Source: Nageia nagi (taxonomy: Eukaryota > Pinophyta). From it: a stretch of 64,000 bases of DNA. The stretch lies in contig JBITNC010000001.1 of assembly GCA_050084985.1 (NCBI GenBank), forward strand, positions 17,856,001 to 17,920,000, in the 5' to 3' direction. Made by a program: the position numbers and the translations under genes. Position 1 is the first letter of the stretch; the number at the start of each line of letters is the position of its first letter. The notes under the pieces are model-generated. The model worked only from the letters and a program-made list of their open reading frames with translations. It ran no database searches and was not told where the DNA came from. This document shows, piece by piece, positions 35,801-46,879 of this stretch.

Positions 35801-36990
35801 TATATGTACAACAACCTCAAGGATTTGAGATCAAAGGCAAAGAGGACATGGTCTACAAATTGAAGAAGGCCTTGTATGGCCTCAAACAAGCTCCTAGAGC
35901 TTGGTACTCAAGGATTGATGGATACTTTCATCAATATGGTCTTGTGAAAAGCAAGAGTGAGCCTACTCTCTATTATTTAAAAAAATGTAATGATATTATG
36001 ATTGTATGCTTGTATGTAGATGATTTGATTTACATGGGAAGCAATGATAGGATGAATGAAGAGTTTAAAGAGTCTATGATGAAAGAGTTTGATATGAAAG
36101 ACCTAGGTCTCATGCATTATTTCCTAGGTATGGAAGTGTATCAAAATGATAGTGAAATTTTTATTTGTCAAACCAAATATGCCAAAGATATGTTGTCCAA
36201 ATATGGCATGGAAAATTGTAAACCAGTTCCTACTCCAATTGCTCATGGGGAGTTATTGAGTAAGGAAGATGGTAGTGAAAGGGTAGATGTCACCACATAT
36301 AGGGGTATGGTTGGGAGTCTTATGTTTCTCACTAATACTCGTCCAGATATTGCATGTGTTGTTTCTTTTATTTCTAGGTACATGAGTGAACCTACTGAGA
36401 CTCACATGAAGGCTACCAAGAGGATCATGAGGTACATTAAAGGCACCATTGGTTTTGGCATCCATTACTACAAAAAAAGCAAGGTGAAACTTGTTGGCTA
36501 TAGTGATTCAGATTGGGGAAGCAATATTGATGATAGAAAGTCTACTTTCAGAAATTGCTTCAACATTGGATTAGGACTAATCACATGGAGTTCTAAGAAG
36601 CAAACAACTGTTGCACTATCTTCTACAGAGGTAGAATACATTGCAATCACAAGTGTAAGCACCCAAGCATTGTGGTTGAGAAAGATTCTTGAAGAACTTG
36701 GTGAGCAACAAAGAGATGCTACTAAGTTGTTTTGTGATAATGCTAGTGCAATTCAACTTGCAAACAATCCAGTACATCACAGTAGGTCCAAACATTTTGA
36801 TATGAAATACCATTTCATTAGAGACATGGTGGAGAAGAAGATTGTTGATTTGGAACACATCAGCACCAAGGAGAATATAGTGGATTTATTTACCAAAGGA
36901 GAAAACAAAACTCAGTTTATGATACTGAGAGACTTGCTAGTTAGTCCCCTCAGCATCAAGGGGGAGCATGTTGGAGTTTTGACTCCATAA
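32831..36990 (+). pseudogene. Cop-I gag-pol polyprotein, four stops and one frameshift
   Basis: Starts at the ATG of MANSNGNVPITEFKGENYDYW. Gag has a G/R-rich stretch and a CCHC knuckle (CYYCHKYGHFEKEC, about 33616-33657). The protease has DTGCSNHMTG; integrase has an HHCC region and a DD35E core (HSDLCGPM, RSDRGGEF, AERKNR). RT has YVDD near 36016-36027, and RNase H includes SDSDWGSNIDDRKST. Breaks: TAA after codon 56 (near 33000), TAG before the protease (near 33770), one G lost in a G run near 34731 (frameshift), TGA near 34921 and TAA near 35308. From 35320 on, RT-RNase H is open for 556 codons. The frame ends inside the 3' LTR (stop 36988-36990). Confidence 0.95.
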
Positions 36991-37485
36991 TATGTATTTT
37001 TGCAATGTTTTGGAATAAATCCACCTGTGACAGAGATCACCATCGATCACCATCGATCGTCATCAATCACCACCGATAATCGTCGATCGCCACCGATTAC
37101 CACCGATTGCCATCAATTACCGTCGATCGTTGTTGATCCTATAAGATCGCTGTCGATCGCTGTGTAGAGAAAACGATAGTGTGCGGGCAGAATGAGTTTG
37201 TTTTTGTAACAACTTTCTTGTTATTGTTTATTTTGTCTTCATATTTTAGGGGTTTGTTTGTTATCGTATTAGGCATGTTTTAAGCTATGTTTGGAGTATT
37301 GTTATCTCATGTTTAGCTACTTCTTTTGGACTGAGATGGCTATGGTTGTAGTGTTGCTGAGAATAGTAAATTCTCTAACTTCTTGTTTATAAGTTTGTAA
37401 ACCTTGTGGATTCCATTGTTGAGAACCCAGGGCTATATATTGACATCAATAAACCATGGACAGTGAAGCTCCATTATTTCTCTCA
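36969..37485 (+). repeat. Cop-I 3' LTR
   Basis: 517 bp, paired with 32175-32698. It is preceded by the purine tract aagggggagca. The last codons of pol run into it. Confidence 0.93.
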
Positions 37486-37750
37486 AGGATTTTACTAAAT
37501 AGTAACAAAATCATAGGCCGTTTCGAGGGGGCTACCTCCTTATAACTCCAAAATTGAGAAATAATGTTCAAAATCCATTTCTTCACACACTTCTACCTAT
37601 TTATAAGAAACTAACCCTAACCCTAATAGTAATACAAAATTAGGCCCCACCCTTACAATCGCAATATTACTATTTACAATATAGGCTAACAATTTAATAA
37701 AATAATAATACTAACACTAAAATGTTAGGGTGTGGGATCCTAACATGCTT

Positions 37751-40700
37751 GGTCTTATGATAATATTCCTAGGTTAGATCCTTCATTTATCATGCATAAT
37801 TTTTCAATAAAAGTGAATGCCAAGCCAATTAAGTAAAAGCCTAGAAAAATGCATCTTTCCAAGGCCTTGTAAGTCAAAAAGGAGATTGAAAAATACTTAC
37901 AAGTAGGATTCATAGAGCCTATTGATTATTCTAATTGGATGTCCAATATTGTTCCTATTACTAAACCAACTGGTGAAATATAGGTATGTACTAATTTTTG
38001 TGATATCAACAATTCTTATCCTAAAGATGATTTTCCATTACCCAATATTGATATGATTGTTGATAGCATAGCTGGCCATGATATGTTGTCATTTATGGAT
38101 GAGTTTTCTAGTTACAATCAAATTTTAATTAATCCTACCAATTGACATAAAACAACTTTCATAACCCCTTGGGATAATTTTTATTGGAAGGTTATGCCTT
38201 TTGGATTGGAAAATGCAAGTGTTACATATTAGAGAGCCATGGTCACTATGTTCCATAAGCACATTCACAAAATAGTGGAGGTCTATGTTGATGACATCCT
38301 TGTCATATCACAACAAGGTCAAGACCATCTCCAATCCCTTAAAGAGGTATTCAAAATTTTGCAAATGTACAAATTAAGACTCAAACCTCTAAAGTGTGCA
38401 TTTGGAGTTACTTCTAAAAAATTGTTAAGGTTCATGGTTTCAAATAAAGGAATTAAGGTAGATCCTAAGAAAGTAAAAGCCATTATTGATATGCCACCTC
38501 CTTGAAATTTGAAACAACTTAGAAGCCTTTAAGGAAAGATAAACTCAGTTAGGAGGTTCATCTCACAACTAGGGGATAAGTGTAGACCATTCACTTACTT
38601 AAGAAAGATATCAAGTTTGTATGCAATGCGAATTGCCACAAGGCATTTGAAGATATCAAGCAATATTTACTCAACCCCCCTATCCTTGTTCCCATGGATT
38701 TTTTCCAACCTACTTACTTATATATTTCAACCTCCTTGTATGCCATAGGAACCATGTTATGTTAGAAAACTTAAGATAACAAGGAGATGGTCATCTATTA
38801 TCTAAGTAAGATATTGATTGATTATGAGATAAGGTACACTCCTATGGAAAAGATATGCTTTGCTATGATATTTAGTAATGAAAAATTAATGCATTACTTG
38901 TTATATTGTACCACATATGTTGTTAGTCCTATTGATCCTTTAAAATATCTTATGGCTAAACAACACTTATCAGGTACATTTGCAAAGTGGCTAATATTAT
39001 TGTTAGAATTTGATATTAATGTGGTGAAGCAAAAATCCATTAAAGGTTAGGTAATTGCAAATTTGATAGTAGAGTTTCCTCACAAAGGTGAGGAGGTGTT
39101 GCATAAAGAATTTCTTGATATTTTTGAGTAGGATCCATGGTGCCAACAGCCTGATGACCTATTAACAAGGTGATAGCAACATGACTTTGAGGAGATCTCC
39201 ATCATTGATGATTATATTTATCTTTTGGAAGATGAGCATATATTCTGGACCTTGTATTTTGATGTTTCTAATTGCATTTGCAGAGCAAGGGCAAGTATTA
39301 TTTTGGTCTTTCCTACTAATCAAGTAATCCCTGTTGCATACAAATTTGATTTCAAATGGGCTAATAATATGGCTAAATGTGAGGCTCTAATATTGGGATT
39401 GAAGGTGGATTTAGAATTGAAAAATAAGATATAATAATTTATGGGGATTCATAACTTATGGTCAATCAAGTGAAGGGTAGTTATGATTCCAAAGATGAGA
39501 AACTAAATACTTATAGGGTGGTTGTGATTGAGTTGTTGGATAGCCTTGAAATATATGCTATTGATACCATTTCTAGGACTAATAATAGATATGCAGATGT
39601 TATGGCAGCTACAACCTCTTTGGTACTAATTAAACTTGAAGATGAGGAGACCAATCTCACTATTCGTAAGTTAAGTTCTCCATCTTACACAACTCATATT
39701 CATTCTATTTTATCTTATCTTATTGCTAATGATGATGCTTTTCAAGATTGATACTTTGATATCTATTGATACTTAAAAGACCAAAGCATTCCTCTTAGAT
39801 ATACTAAGAATGATGGATTAATATTGAGAAGGATTGCTATGAAATATGTTATTATTGGTGATGTTTTATATATAAGATCCTTTGATGGTGCCTTGTTGAG
39901 ATGTTTAACACATGATGAGATAGCTACTACTTTAGAGCAAGCTCATGATGGATTATGTGGTGGCCATTTTCATGCCAAAGATCTTTATAAAAATATCTTG
40001 AGAATAGGGTACTATTGGCCCACTATGGAAGAAGACTATCAAACTCACGTGAAAGTATGTGCGCAATGCCAAAAGCATGCAAACTTAGAAAAACAACCAC
40101 TCAAGAATTCAATTCCATTATTTCTCCATGGTCCTTTGCTACTTGGGGCATAGATTTGATTAGTATGATTAATCCTCAATATAGAGAAGGATATAAATTT
40201 GTCACATAGCTACAAAATATACTACTAAATGGGTGCAAGCCATCCCCATGAAGAATACATCAACACTAGATTTGGTGTGCCATAAAGGTTGATCATGGAT
40301 AATGGTTCAAATTTCAAGGGCAAGGATATGTAAGCATTTTGTAAGAAGTTTCACATCACATAAACCTTTTCTTTAGTTTACTATCCTTAAGGTAATGGTC
40401 AAGTTGAAGCAACAAATAAGACACTTAAGAGTATTCTTTCCAAAACATGAGATAAATACAAAAGACATTGGCATGAACAATTGCTATATGCACTATGGGC
40501 CTACAAAACTAGTGTCCGAACAACCACTGGGAAAACCCCCTTTTTATTAGTATATGGATACGAGGCCATTATCCCACTTGAGTTAGAGATTCCTTCACTT
40601 AGGAGCTCTTTACAAGGCGATATATCAGATGAGGATGCAAGAAAGGCAAGGTTATAGCAGTTGGAGAGGTTAGATGAAAAAAGAATCAGAGCCATAGAAC

Positions 40701-41473
40701 ATCAAAAGGTCTACCATGCCAAACTTAAGAGAGCATTTGACAAGAAGATCAAAGCTAAAGAGTTCAAAATAGGGGACCTAGTCTTAAAAGAGAATATCAA
40801 CAAAACAACAGCAATTGAGGAGGCTAAAGGCAAATTTGAACCCAATTGGTTGGGCCCATATGTTGTTGTTGTTGGAATGTATAATGCATTATTGTAAAGG
40901 TTTTGTAATAATCTTCTATGTAAGTTCACTAATACTTAAGGGTATCATTTGATACCTTAAGTATTTAAGTGAATATGATAATGTTACTTATCCTACACTC
41001 CATGTCATAAGCATGCCCCTTGGGTAAAAGGATGTGCATGTCATGCTTTCTTACATAGGGTAAAAGGGTGATCCAAAGAGGGATTTTGGCCTATAAATAG
41101 AAGGCTCACTCTTTAGATCACACATCAATTTGTGAAGTAAAGTTATGCTATAGGATAGTGTTTAGGAGAAAAGATTAGGAGGATTGTAAGAGTTCATATT
41201 GGTGAATGAAGTAAGATCTAGTTAGTGGATGTACTCCTAATTGGAGGAACCACTTACAACTTGAGTTATCTTTGTGAGATTGCTTTGTGAGTTATTTAGA
41301 TGTTATTTGTGAGCTTTCATGTGATTTTGGGAGTTTAGAGTTGTTTAGTTTATAGTTCAACTCTCATAGTTGTTGATGCAATAGGATTAGGAGCATATAG
41401 GTTATCAACTTTTGATGGTAAAGAGAAACCAAAAAACTTTAATGCCATCCATCTCAAGCAATTTTACACTTAA
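37751..41473 (+). pseudogene. Tat-G RT, two RNase H blocks and integrase; broken and split by a solo LTR
   Basis: The frame resumes after Chr-H with AWSYDNIPRLDPS. RT follows (about 37870-38520; LPNIDMIVDSIAGH, then YVDDILVI near 38284-38307), then an ordinary RNase H remnant (38787-39050) and a second, archaeal-type RNase H (39225-39430; LYFDVSN and YEALILGL-like text). Integrase has an HHCC zinc region (39900-40080; GLCGGHFHAKDLY, CAQCQKHA) and a broken core (40200-40560). The C-terminal NWLGPYVVV is cut by the solo LTR at 40870. The last 33 codons resume at 41374 and end at 41471-41473. Two RNase H blocks are a Tat-lineage trait. Many stops and frameshifts are present. Confidence 0.87.
40870..41368 (+). 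repeat. Solo LTR of the Cop-C type inside Tat-G integrase
   Basis: 499 bp. It starts TGTTGGAATG and is related to the Cop-C LTR (21108-21577, reverse). Removing it with one copy of GTTGT (40865-40869 or 41369-41373) rejoins the integrase frame as PYVVVDAIG, typical of Gypsy integrase ends. This confirms the borders, although the right end reads TA instead of CA. TATA box tataaatag at 41093-41101. No internal element sequence remains, so it arose by LTR-LTR recombination. It holds a palindrome at 40931-40965. Confidence 0.9.
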
Positions 41474-41639
41474 AAAGCATAGCTTTGTGCCTTTGCAAAA
41501 TAATTTATATCAAACGTAGGGGCACAACCTCTTTTTATCTTCTATACAGATCCAAGAAGGACATGAATGCTGATGATGTGCTTGATTGTTAGTACGATGC
41601 TGATGGTGTGTAAAAAAAATGATAGTGTAATGTCTTCAG

Positions 41640-42190
41640 ATCATGGACATAAAAATGCATGATCACTGATGGCCAACGAAATAGCTAGTGAAGTTCCCTC
41701 TCTTAAGAGTAAATCAATGATACAACCTTTAGCAATTTGTTGACCTTGGATCATATCCAATGGATGATACATTTTGCTGTGTATCCATATGGTTCTTGCT
41801 TTGAATCTATCCAAAGCATATTATCTTCGGATCATGGACATAAAAATGCATTATTATCGATGGTCCATGAAATGGCTAGTGAGAGTTCCCTCACTTAAAG
41901 TAAATCGATGGTACAACCATTAGCAATTTGTTAACATTGGATCATCTCCAATGGATGATGTATTTTGTTGTGTATCCACATAGTTTTTGCTTTGAACCCA
42001 TCTAAAACATACTATCTTCTAATTATGGACATAAAAATGCATGATCATCGATGGCCATTGATACGACTAGTGAGAGTTCACTCACTTAAAAGATAAACTA
42101 TCGATGCAGCCATAAGATTGCTGACATTGGATCATCTTTGATGGATGATGCAACTTACTATGCATCCATACCTTTATTTTTTGATTAACA
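41640..42190. repeat. Tandem repeat, three units of ~190 bp (Tat-G)
   Basis: Units start near 41641, 41832 and 42023. Shared words are tggacataaaaatgcat, gctagtgagagttc, and ttggatcat plus caatggatgat. It is homologous to 22045-22600. Confidence 0.85.
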
Positions 42191-42435
42191 CTTAATTGTA
42201 GGTACATAGATCTAGAAGAACATAAGCAAATTATAGTCAAAACCAGGGTGCCAACAACATACATTTCATTACCATTTCCACCCATCCAAAGCATAACCTT
42301 TTTGTTTTGAGGCATGGACATAAGTGCATTAGCTTCTTGAGTATATAACACAACAAAATGGCTAGATTCATGATTGAAATAGGATAAAGGAGGTACATCA
42401 TATCTTCCATCTCTAGCCTTGGATATGGATTTCTA
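42082..42435 (-). CDS. Antisense open frame in the Tat-G 3' region, function unknown
   Basis: About 117 open codons on the minus strand without a clear ATG at the front. It contains GRYDVPPLSYFNHESSHFVV followed by YTQEANALMSMPQ and a glycine-rich GGNGNEMYVVG. The same peptide survives, damaged, in the upstream Tat-G copy (22745-22841), so it was part of the element before the tandem arrangement formed. I recognise no family. The C-terminal part enters the tandem repeats. It could be an exon of a captured gene or an element-specific antisense ORF, as described for other Tat elements. Confidence 0.45.
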
Positions 42436-43265
42436 TAGTCATCCAAATAATATTCTTAAAGACAGTTTCTTTAGCAGCTTTTGCCTTGGCTACTCCACTT
42501 AAGGATCTTTCTTGGGGCACCTAAGTCAAAAGGGGGGCAACACAAATACCCTCAACACCATTTATTCATCTTCAAAAAAAAATAGCATTAGCAAAAATAT
42601 CAAAAAAATTTCTTCTATATCTTGGCTACACTTCTTCTTTGGACATTTAATTTCATTGCTTCAATCACACATCCAAAGAGGGGCAAATGTAGACACCTCA
42701 AAATGAACCTTTATGTATTTAATAAATCATTTTAATCCCTTAACAATGTATTATTTAAAAAGGGATTAAAAATGTATAAGAGAAGTGCAGGCCATGTATT
42801 TGACCCTTATGGATTGTATAAGAGGTCAAAATATCAAAGTCATGTAAACTTGTATCATATATAAAGGCATCATGTGATGACCTATAGATCATGAGTGAAT
42901 CATGGGCAAATAATCATTTCAAGCTAATACAAGGATTATCAATTGAAGATCATTTGAAGGATTGGAACTTGCTTTGTCTATCTATATTGCGCATCTATTA
43001 TTCTGTAAGTTCGCATGTATGTTCATCATTTGATTATTTGCTAATTCGCTCATCACTACATTCTTGTCCATGTTTGTAATTTTGCTTATCCTACAATGCC
43101 GATGACATGCCAATTATAGGGCACCAATGGTGTATTTGTTCATGAATGTATGCTCTTTCCTTTATGTATTTTTTGATTAATAGAATTAATGTAGAATCTA
43201 AGTAAACAATATTGCATTGTTGTTACATGTTATTACCATATTTCTGATATATGCATCAATATTCA

Positions 43266-44190
43266 TGTTAACACATAAAAATGAATTTATGTTTTTATAT
43301 CAATAAAATTAATGAAAACATGCTTGGTCTAAATATATGTCTTGAATGTCTTAATGTGATAATATCAATGTTTGTCTTGAATGTGAATTTTATAATGATT
43401 ATCTTGAATATTGCATGAATCATCTTGTTTATTGGTGTGGTTATCTTGAATGTTATGAATTAGCCTTGTTTATGTAGATGCATGACAACCCATGGGTTGT
43501 ATTATCTATTATCTATATAAATAAGGGATCTAATAGTAAGTCCATAATCAAGGATACACATGATCCTGCGTATGGTCTTGATAATGGTAATCATATTGTA
43601 AGGTGTCTCTTGACACCGCCTATCAAGCTGGATTTTGTGTATCCCCTTCTTGCAAGCATTCTGAAGAACTGAGAGACTTATCTGAGTATCATACTACAAA
43701 TATCTTGAGATTTGAGTGGAGGTGTAGACTCATTGGAGACGGATCATAGCCTATCGAAGGTCGTCGATGCTCCTCTATGGACAAATATAGACTGTCGATG
43801 TTCCTATCTAGTGCGATGAACACTACCTACGGCCTTCTTCTGTGAATTTTTAGCTTCATGATTTTAGGTGTGGACAACATTGGATCCCAGGACTTCATCA
43901 ATAGCTTCATTTCAAGCATGCTCCGTGAGGTGGGTATATAACTTCTATCTTGATAGGTGGTGTCATCTTATGCCTGACTACATATACATATGTTTTAATA
44001 TATTGTATAGTCTGAGTTTTGCAAATAATTTCAAGTTTATCATTTGTTAAAATACTTGTGCTATTGCTACAGTTGATTGTCTCTTTCATTATTTTGTATA
44101 AATTGCTATCCGTAGCTCAAATACAAATATATTGGGTTTGTAGATATTTACCTGCTTATTTATTTGCATGCTCAATTTTATTTATAAATA
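43266..44190 (+). repeat. Tat-E 5' LTR
   Basis: 925 bp. A perfect 16-bp palindrome ACAACCCATGGGTTGT (43485-43500) lies about 15 bp before the TATA box tatataaata (43514-43523). It differs from the 3' LTR mainly by scattered C/T and G/A changes. Confidence 0.93.
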
Positions 44191-44212
44191 TTTGGTGAAC
44201 CCAACGTGAAAC

Positions 44213-46394
44213 ATGCTTGCTAATTCAAAAATGGACAAAGATATAGATGAATTTTCAGATTATTCTTCATTAGTTCAATCATCACCTAAGAGGAAAAGAA
44301 AAACATGGAAAGGAATAGAGCCAACTAGGAAAAGTGCTAGACTAAACAAAGAGAGTGCTCCTTGGATTATCGAAGATAAACTTCCGGATGAGGAATCCTA
44401 TCATGGTGATTCTGAAGACAACGATAGTTTAGATGGTGAGACCCTAGAAAATATCAGCCAAATGTTTGAAAAGGATTTGTCAATAACCATGTAACGACCT
44501 AACAGATTCAATAGCTGGAACCTTACCGAAGAAAAACTTAGGTTAGTGCAACAGTTTATGAAAGATTTTGGGATGTTCTACAAATTTGCTACAGACACTA
44601 GCACATCATACTCTTTCCACTACCTATGGAAATTCAAAACTACAAACAATCTCACATCAATCATTAGAGCATCTTTCATCAAATCAACTTTGACTATTAT
44701 AGAAGATCATGAAGAAATTTTATGTGCTATGCTTTAACCAACGAATTTTCACTCCTAAGGATATCAAATCAAATGTTTGTGGATCTATGTCATCTCTAAC
44801 CCTTGTTGAATATTTTAGAAATCATGGGACAATAATACAGGAAGAAGTGAACGATGAGTATTCAGATGAAGAGGAAGTGGTACATTTTAATGAAGAATCA
44901 GATGATGAGTCAGAGATAGAGCTTGAAATGGACCCTATAGCACAGAGACTAGTTGATGCTTACCCCTATTGGTCAGATCGAGAAAAAGAGATTAAAGAAG
45001 TAGAAGTAAGAAGGGTTATTAGCATGGGATCTTATCAGAAATCGCAATCATGCATAAAAGAGATCATCATAAGAGAATTAGAGATGCAGCTAGTACAGGA
45101 ATGGAGGGAACAAAATTTAAGATTCACCCCAAGACCATCAGACCCTGAGAAAGAAGAAGAGACAGAAGGGTGTAAAACTCTAGAAGAGAAGTTAGATTAG
45201 GATGACATAGGTAAACAAAGGTAAAGAGAGATAACAGAACAAAGAATGGCATAACTTCAAGCAATGGTCGAGCAGCTCAAAAAGTTAACATTGTTACATG
45301 ATGAAAAAGCAAATAAATATTTAATAGAAAATTATCCTCTATGCACAAGAATCAGAAGAAGAACGTGGGAACGTGAAGACATCAAATTCAGTAAGTATGA
45401 CGGTATAAGTGATCCAAGGATGCACATCATGATTTTTGAGGAGGTAGCTTGGAGTCACCTTCATGATGCAGATATGTTGGCTAGGTTATTTCAGCTCAGT
45501 CTAGGAGAAGAAGCTTCAGAATAGTTTTATGACCTAAAGGATCAAAGTATCACCAGCTATGGATAGTTAAAATAGGAGTTCTTGGATCAGTATTAGCACA
45601 GTATAAAGAGAAAACCTACCTTCATGGATTTGGCTAGAATGAGACAAGGGAAGAACCAATCATTTGAAGAGTTTGTAGTAGATTGGAAGAAAGTGGTGAC
45701 ATACATAGAGTTAAGTGAAAAGGAGTTGAAGCAGATGTTGATAAAGTCACTAAGGGATGAGGTGATGCTCGAATTTTTCAATTATCTAGAACAACCCCTT
45801 GCAGAAATGATCCTATCCATGATCCGAAAAGAGAGACACTTGATGAAAATTGGTTTATGGGGGCATAAGAAAGATGAAAAACCAATACTAACCAAAGTGA
45901 TAGCTACAGTTGTAGCAACCAAAGAGTCGCAAGGACCCACCAAACAGAGAACCCCTAGAGCATATACCAAAGTTACCAAAGATCATGATGAGTTGTTACA
46001 GTCATTGGTGCAAAGAAGTTTGATCCAGTTACCACCGGTGAATCAAAGAAACATAAGAACTATAGGAGGATTTTGCAGATATCATAGAGGTCATGGCCAT
46101 AAAACATGTGAATGTCAAAAATTCAAAGATATTATTCAGGATTTAGTAGATAAGAAGGCTATCTCATTCAACAAACCAGAAGAGAAAAGAAAGGCTCCAG
46201 TGCACACAGATAACAAAAAATTGGGGATATATAAGAACTCAATGCCACAACATGGTACCAAAATACTATTTGCCCAGGGACACATGAAAAAGGGAATCAA
46301 GATCTCAGAAAGACAGTCAGAGGGACGACAGAATGAGGCTACACCAGTAGGAGCTCTAGGCTCTCCGGGGGTATCATTTGGTAGATTGATATGA
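44213..46394 (+). pseudogene. Tat-E gag, frameshifted
   Basis: The first ATG directly follows the primer-site region. The N-terminal part (44213-44737) is in one frame with a stop near 44494. From 44709 another frame continues with stops near 45198 and 45522. Acidic stretches (about 44845-44940) precede the gag core (45264-45850: a KFSKYDGISDPRMHI motif, then FMDLARMRQGKNQSFEEF and a YIELSEKELKQM region). A modified knuckle C-R-Y-H-x2-G-H-x3-C lies near 46073-46110, followed by KFKDIIQDLVDKKAI. That knuckle and its following helix are typical of Tat-lineage gag. The frame ends at 46394 without pol. Confidence 0.82.
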
Positions 46395-46879
46395 CTAAGC
46401 TAACACAAAAAAGAGAGAGAGAGAGAAGCTAACAGTCAGACCAGGTCACTAACGGACGTCATGGCGAAGAGATTGGGGGGCTTCATGACATCATAACAGG
46501 AGCACCGATGTTATATTTCATGCTAATAGGACCACTGATGATCCTCTTTTAGTGGAAAACATAAGAAAGTCAAAGGTTCCAATTCCCCCCATAGTGTGAG
46601 AAGTCAAAATTGCAGGTTTTGTCATTGGCATTCATTTTCAGGAATCATGAAACATCAGTTTCATCCATCACAAGCACACATATAAGAGCAAACAGGTAAC
46701 AAAATGTGTATTTTATATATATATCATGAAAAATCAAAATGTTTCTATTTATAGGAAGTCTTAATACAACTAGATGAGATCACATAGAATAACCTAGAAT
46801 CTCCTACTAGAGCCCCCTCCCCCTACACTAGAGCTAGTAGCCCTGCTATATGAGCCACCCCTGCATCATGCCTTGTACT
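46395..46879 (+). other. Tat-E region between gag and the antisense gene
   Basis: Short worn stretches in the gag frame (around 46455-46560) and then noncoding sequence. No pol motif is found. Confidence 0.5.

Larger units (their letters stand above)
32175..37485 (+). mobile_element. Cop-I: full-length Ty1/Copia retrotransposon (5.3 kb) in the Chr-H LTR
   Basis: Plus-strand element with 5-bp target duplication AGGAT (32170-32174 and 37486-37490). LTRs are 32175-32698 and 36969-37485. The primer site TGGTATCAGAGC is at 32702-32713, and a polypurine tract lies just before 36969. It is a different Copia family from Cop-A: compact, with no long leader and no hairpin array. The LTRs differ by a modest number of substitutions and by indels within an internal GATC-rich array. 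Confidence 0.95.
26450..37745 (-). mobile_element. Chr-H: Ty3/Gypsy chromovirus inserted in Tat-G pol
   Basis: Minus-strand element with 5-bp target duplication TGCTT (26445-26449 and 37746-37750). The left 3' LTR is 26450-26859. The right 5' LTR is 32020-32174 plus 37486-37745, split by Cop-I. In element order: 5' LTR, primer site (32006-32017), gag, protease, RT, RNase H, integrase, and a chromodomain at the C-terminus next to the polypurine tract. Frames contain many stops. Precise removal of this element restores the Tat-G reading frame in outline. Confidence 0.93.
32020..37745 (-). repeat. Chr-H 5' LTR, split by Cop-I
   Basis: The pieces 32020-32174 and 37486-37745 align with the 410-bp left LTR 26450-26859. 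The break is marked by duplicated AGGAT. Confidence 0.9.
41474..42687 (+). other. Tat-G 3' internal region
   Basis: Noncoding in the element's sense. It contains three units of ~190 bp (41640-42190), an antisense open frame (42082-42435), the conserved ggggcacctaagtcaaaagg block, and a polypurine tract aaagaggggcaaa (42675-42687) before the LTR. Confidence 0.75.

Noticed and set aside
37611-37626. Interstitial telomere repeat (ccctaaccctaa)
   Set aside because: Only two units, within the Chr-H LTR; the other LTR has a diverged version (accctcaccctaa). It is part of the LTR, not a telomeric insertion.
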